Shown piece after piece: positions 60,587-64,000 of a DNA stretch of 64,000 nucleotides; positions within the stretch are counted from its first letter, which is position 1; each line of letters opens with the position of its first letter. The notes beneath the pieces are model-generated. The model was given only the letters and a program-made list of their open reading frames with translations. It was not told where the DNA came from and did no database searches. This DNA is from Lentzea alba (GTDB lineage: Bacteria > Actinomycetota > Actinomycetes > Mycobacteriales > Pseudonocardiaceae), in assembly GCF_011067745.1 (NCBI RefSeq), contig NZ_JAAMPJ010000012.1, positions 1-64,000 of the forward strand, given 5' to 3'. Position numbers and translations under genes: made by a program.

Positions 60587-64000
<3,414 letters not shown>

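Overview
This is a high-GC actinobacterial chromosome segment. GTG and TTG starts are frequent, and it carries a WhiB protein, a BTAD/AfsR-type (SARP-like) regulator, a GAF-ANTAR protein, a ligase-polymerase LigD, a 13E12-type HNH gene and a split-cyclase (CrtYc/CrtYd) carotenoid pathway. Gene content looks like Pseudonocardiales (Lentzea, Saccharothrix or Amycolatopsis type); the genus is inference.

Layout. (1) 1-9.9 kb: end of an IS5-type element, a GAF-ANTAR regulator, LigD, an overlapping ankyrin/large-catalase pair, a YbdK-type ligase, a GAF-PP2C phosphatase, a WYL regulator and a VOC protein. (2) 9.9-14.8 kb: four regulator/partner sets (CGNR with an EamA exporter; HxlR with a truncated haemoglobin; a NarL-type two-component pair). 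(3) 14.8-19.5 kb: a quinate/shikimate module (MHS transporter, TetR regulator, shikimate dehydrogenase, 3-dehydroshikimate dehydratase) with a shared 20-bp operator before both transcription units. (4) 19.5-20.8 kb: a frameshifted MarR gene, a gene scrap and a GNAT. (5) 20.8-28.7 kb: a LacI-controlled sugar operon (binding protein, two permeases, GH42 beta-galactosidase, secreted BNR-ricin protein).

(6) 29.8-42.8 kb is the most interesting region, a compact specialised-metabolism locus in two divergent units. One unit has an ADC-lyase-like enzyme, an aromatic flavin hydroxylase, two adenylate-forming enzymes, a fused PabA-PabB 4-amino-4-deoxychorismate synthase and an ABM-domain membrane protein. 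The other has a CreE-like flavoprotein, a CreD-like lyase and a class II DAHP synthase. The gene logic predicts p-aminobenzoate supply plus enzymatic nitrite made from aspartate (the aspartate-nitrosuccinate pathway) plus an ATP-dependent diazotase, so a diazo, N-N bonded or deaminated product. The junction between the CreE-like and CreD-like genes is an in-frame triplication that creates two small coupled open reading frames.

(7) 42.8-48.9 kb: a copper polysaccharide monooxygenase behind a perfect CebR-type box, a lipoate-ligase-like protein, an MBL hydrolase and a large secreted subtilisin. (8) 49.1-59.0 kb: an aromatic (isorenieratene-type) carotenoid cluster (crtYc, crtYd, methyltransferase, crtU; crtB with a Rieske protein; crtE, crtI) split by a 13E12 HNH gene between 175-bp inverted repeats, which lies against the wreck of a LitR-like B12/MerR regulator. 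(9) 59-64 kb: PPK2, a small secreted protein, a VanY-type peptidase, a Rox-like rifampicin monooxygenase and the start of a BTAD/AfsR-type regulator that runs off the window.
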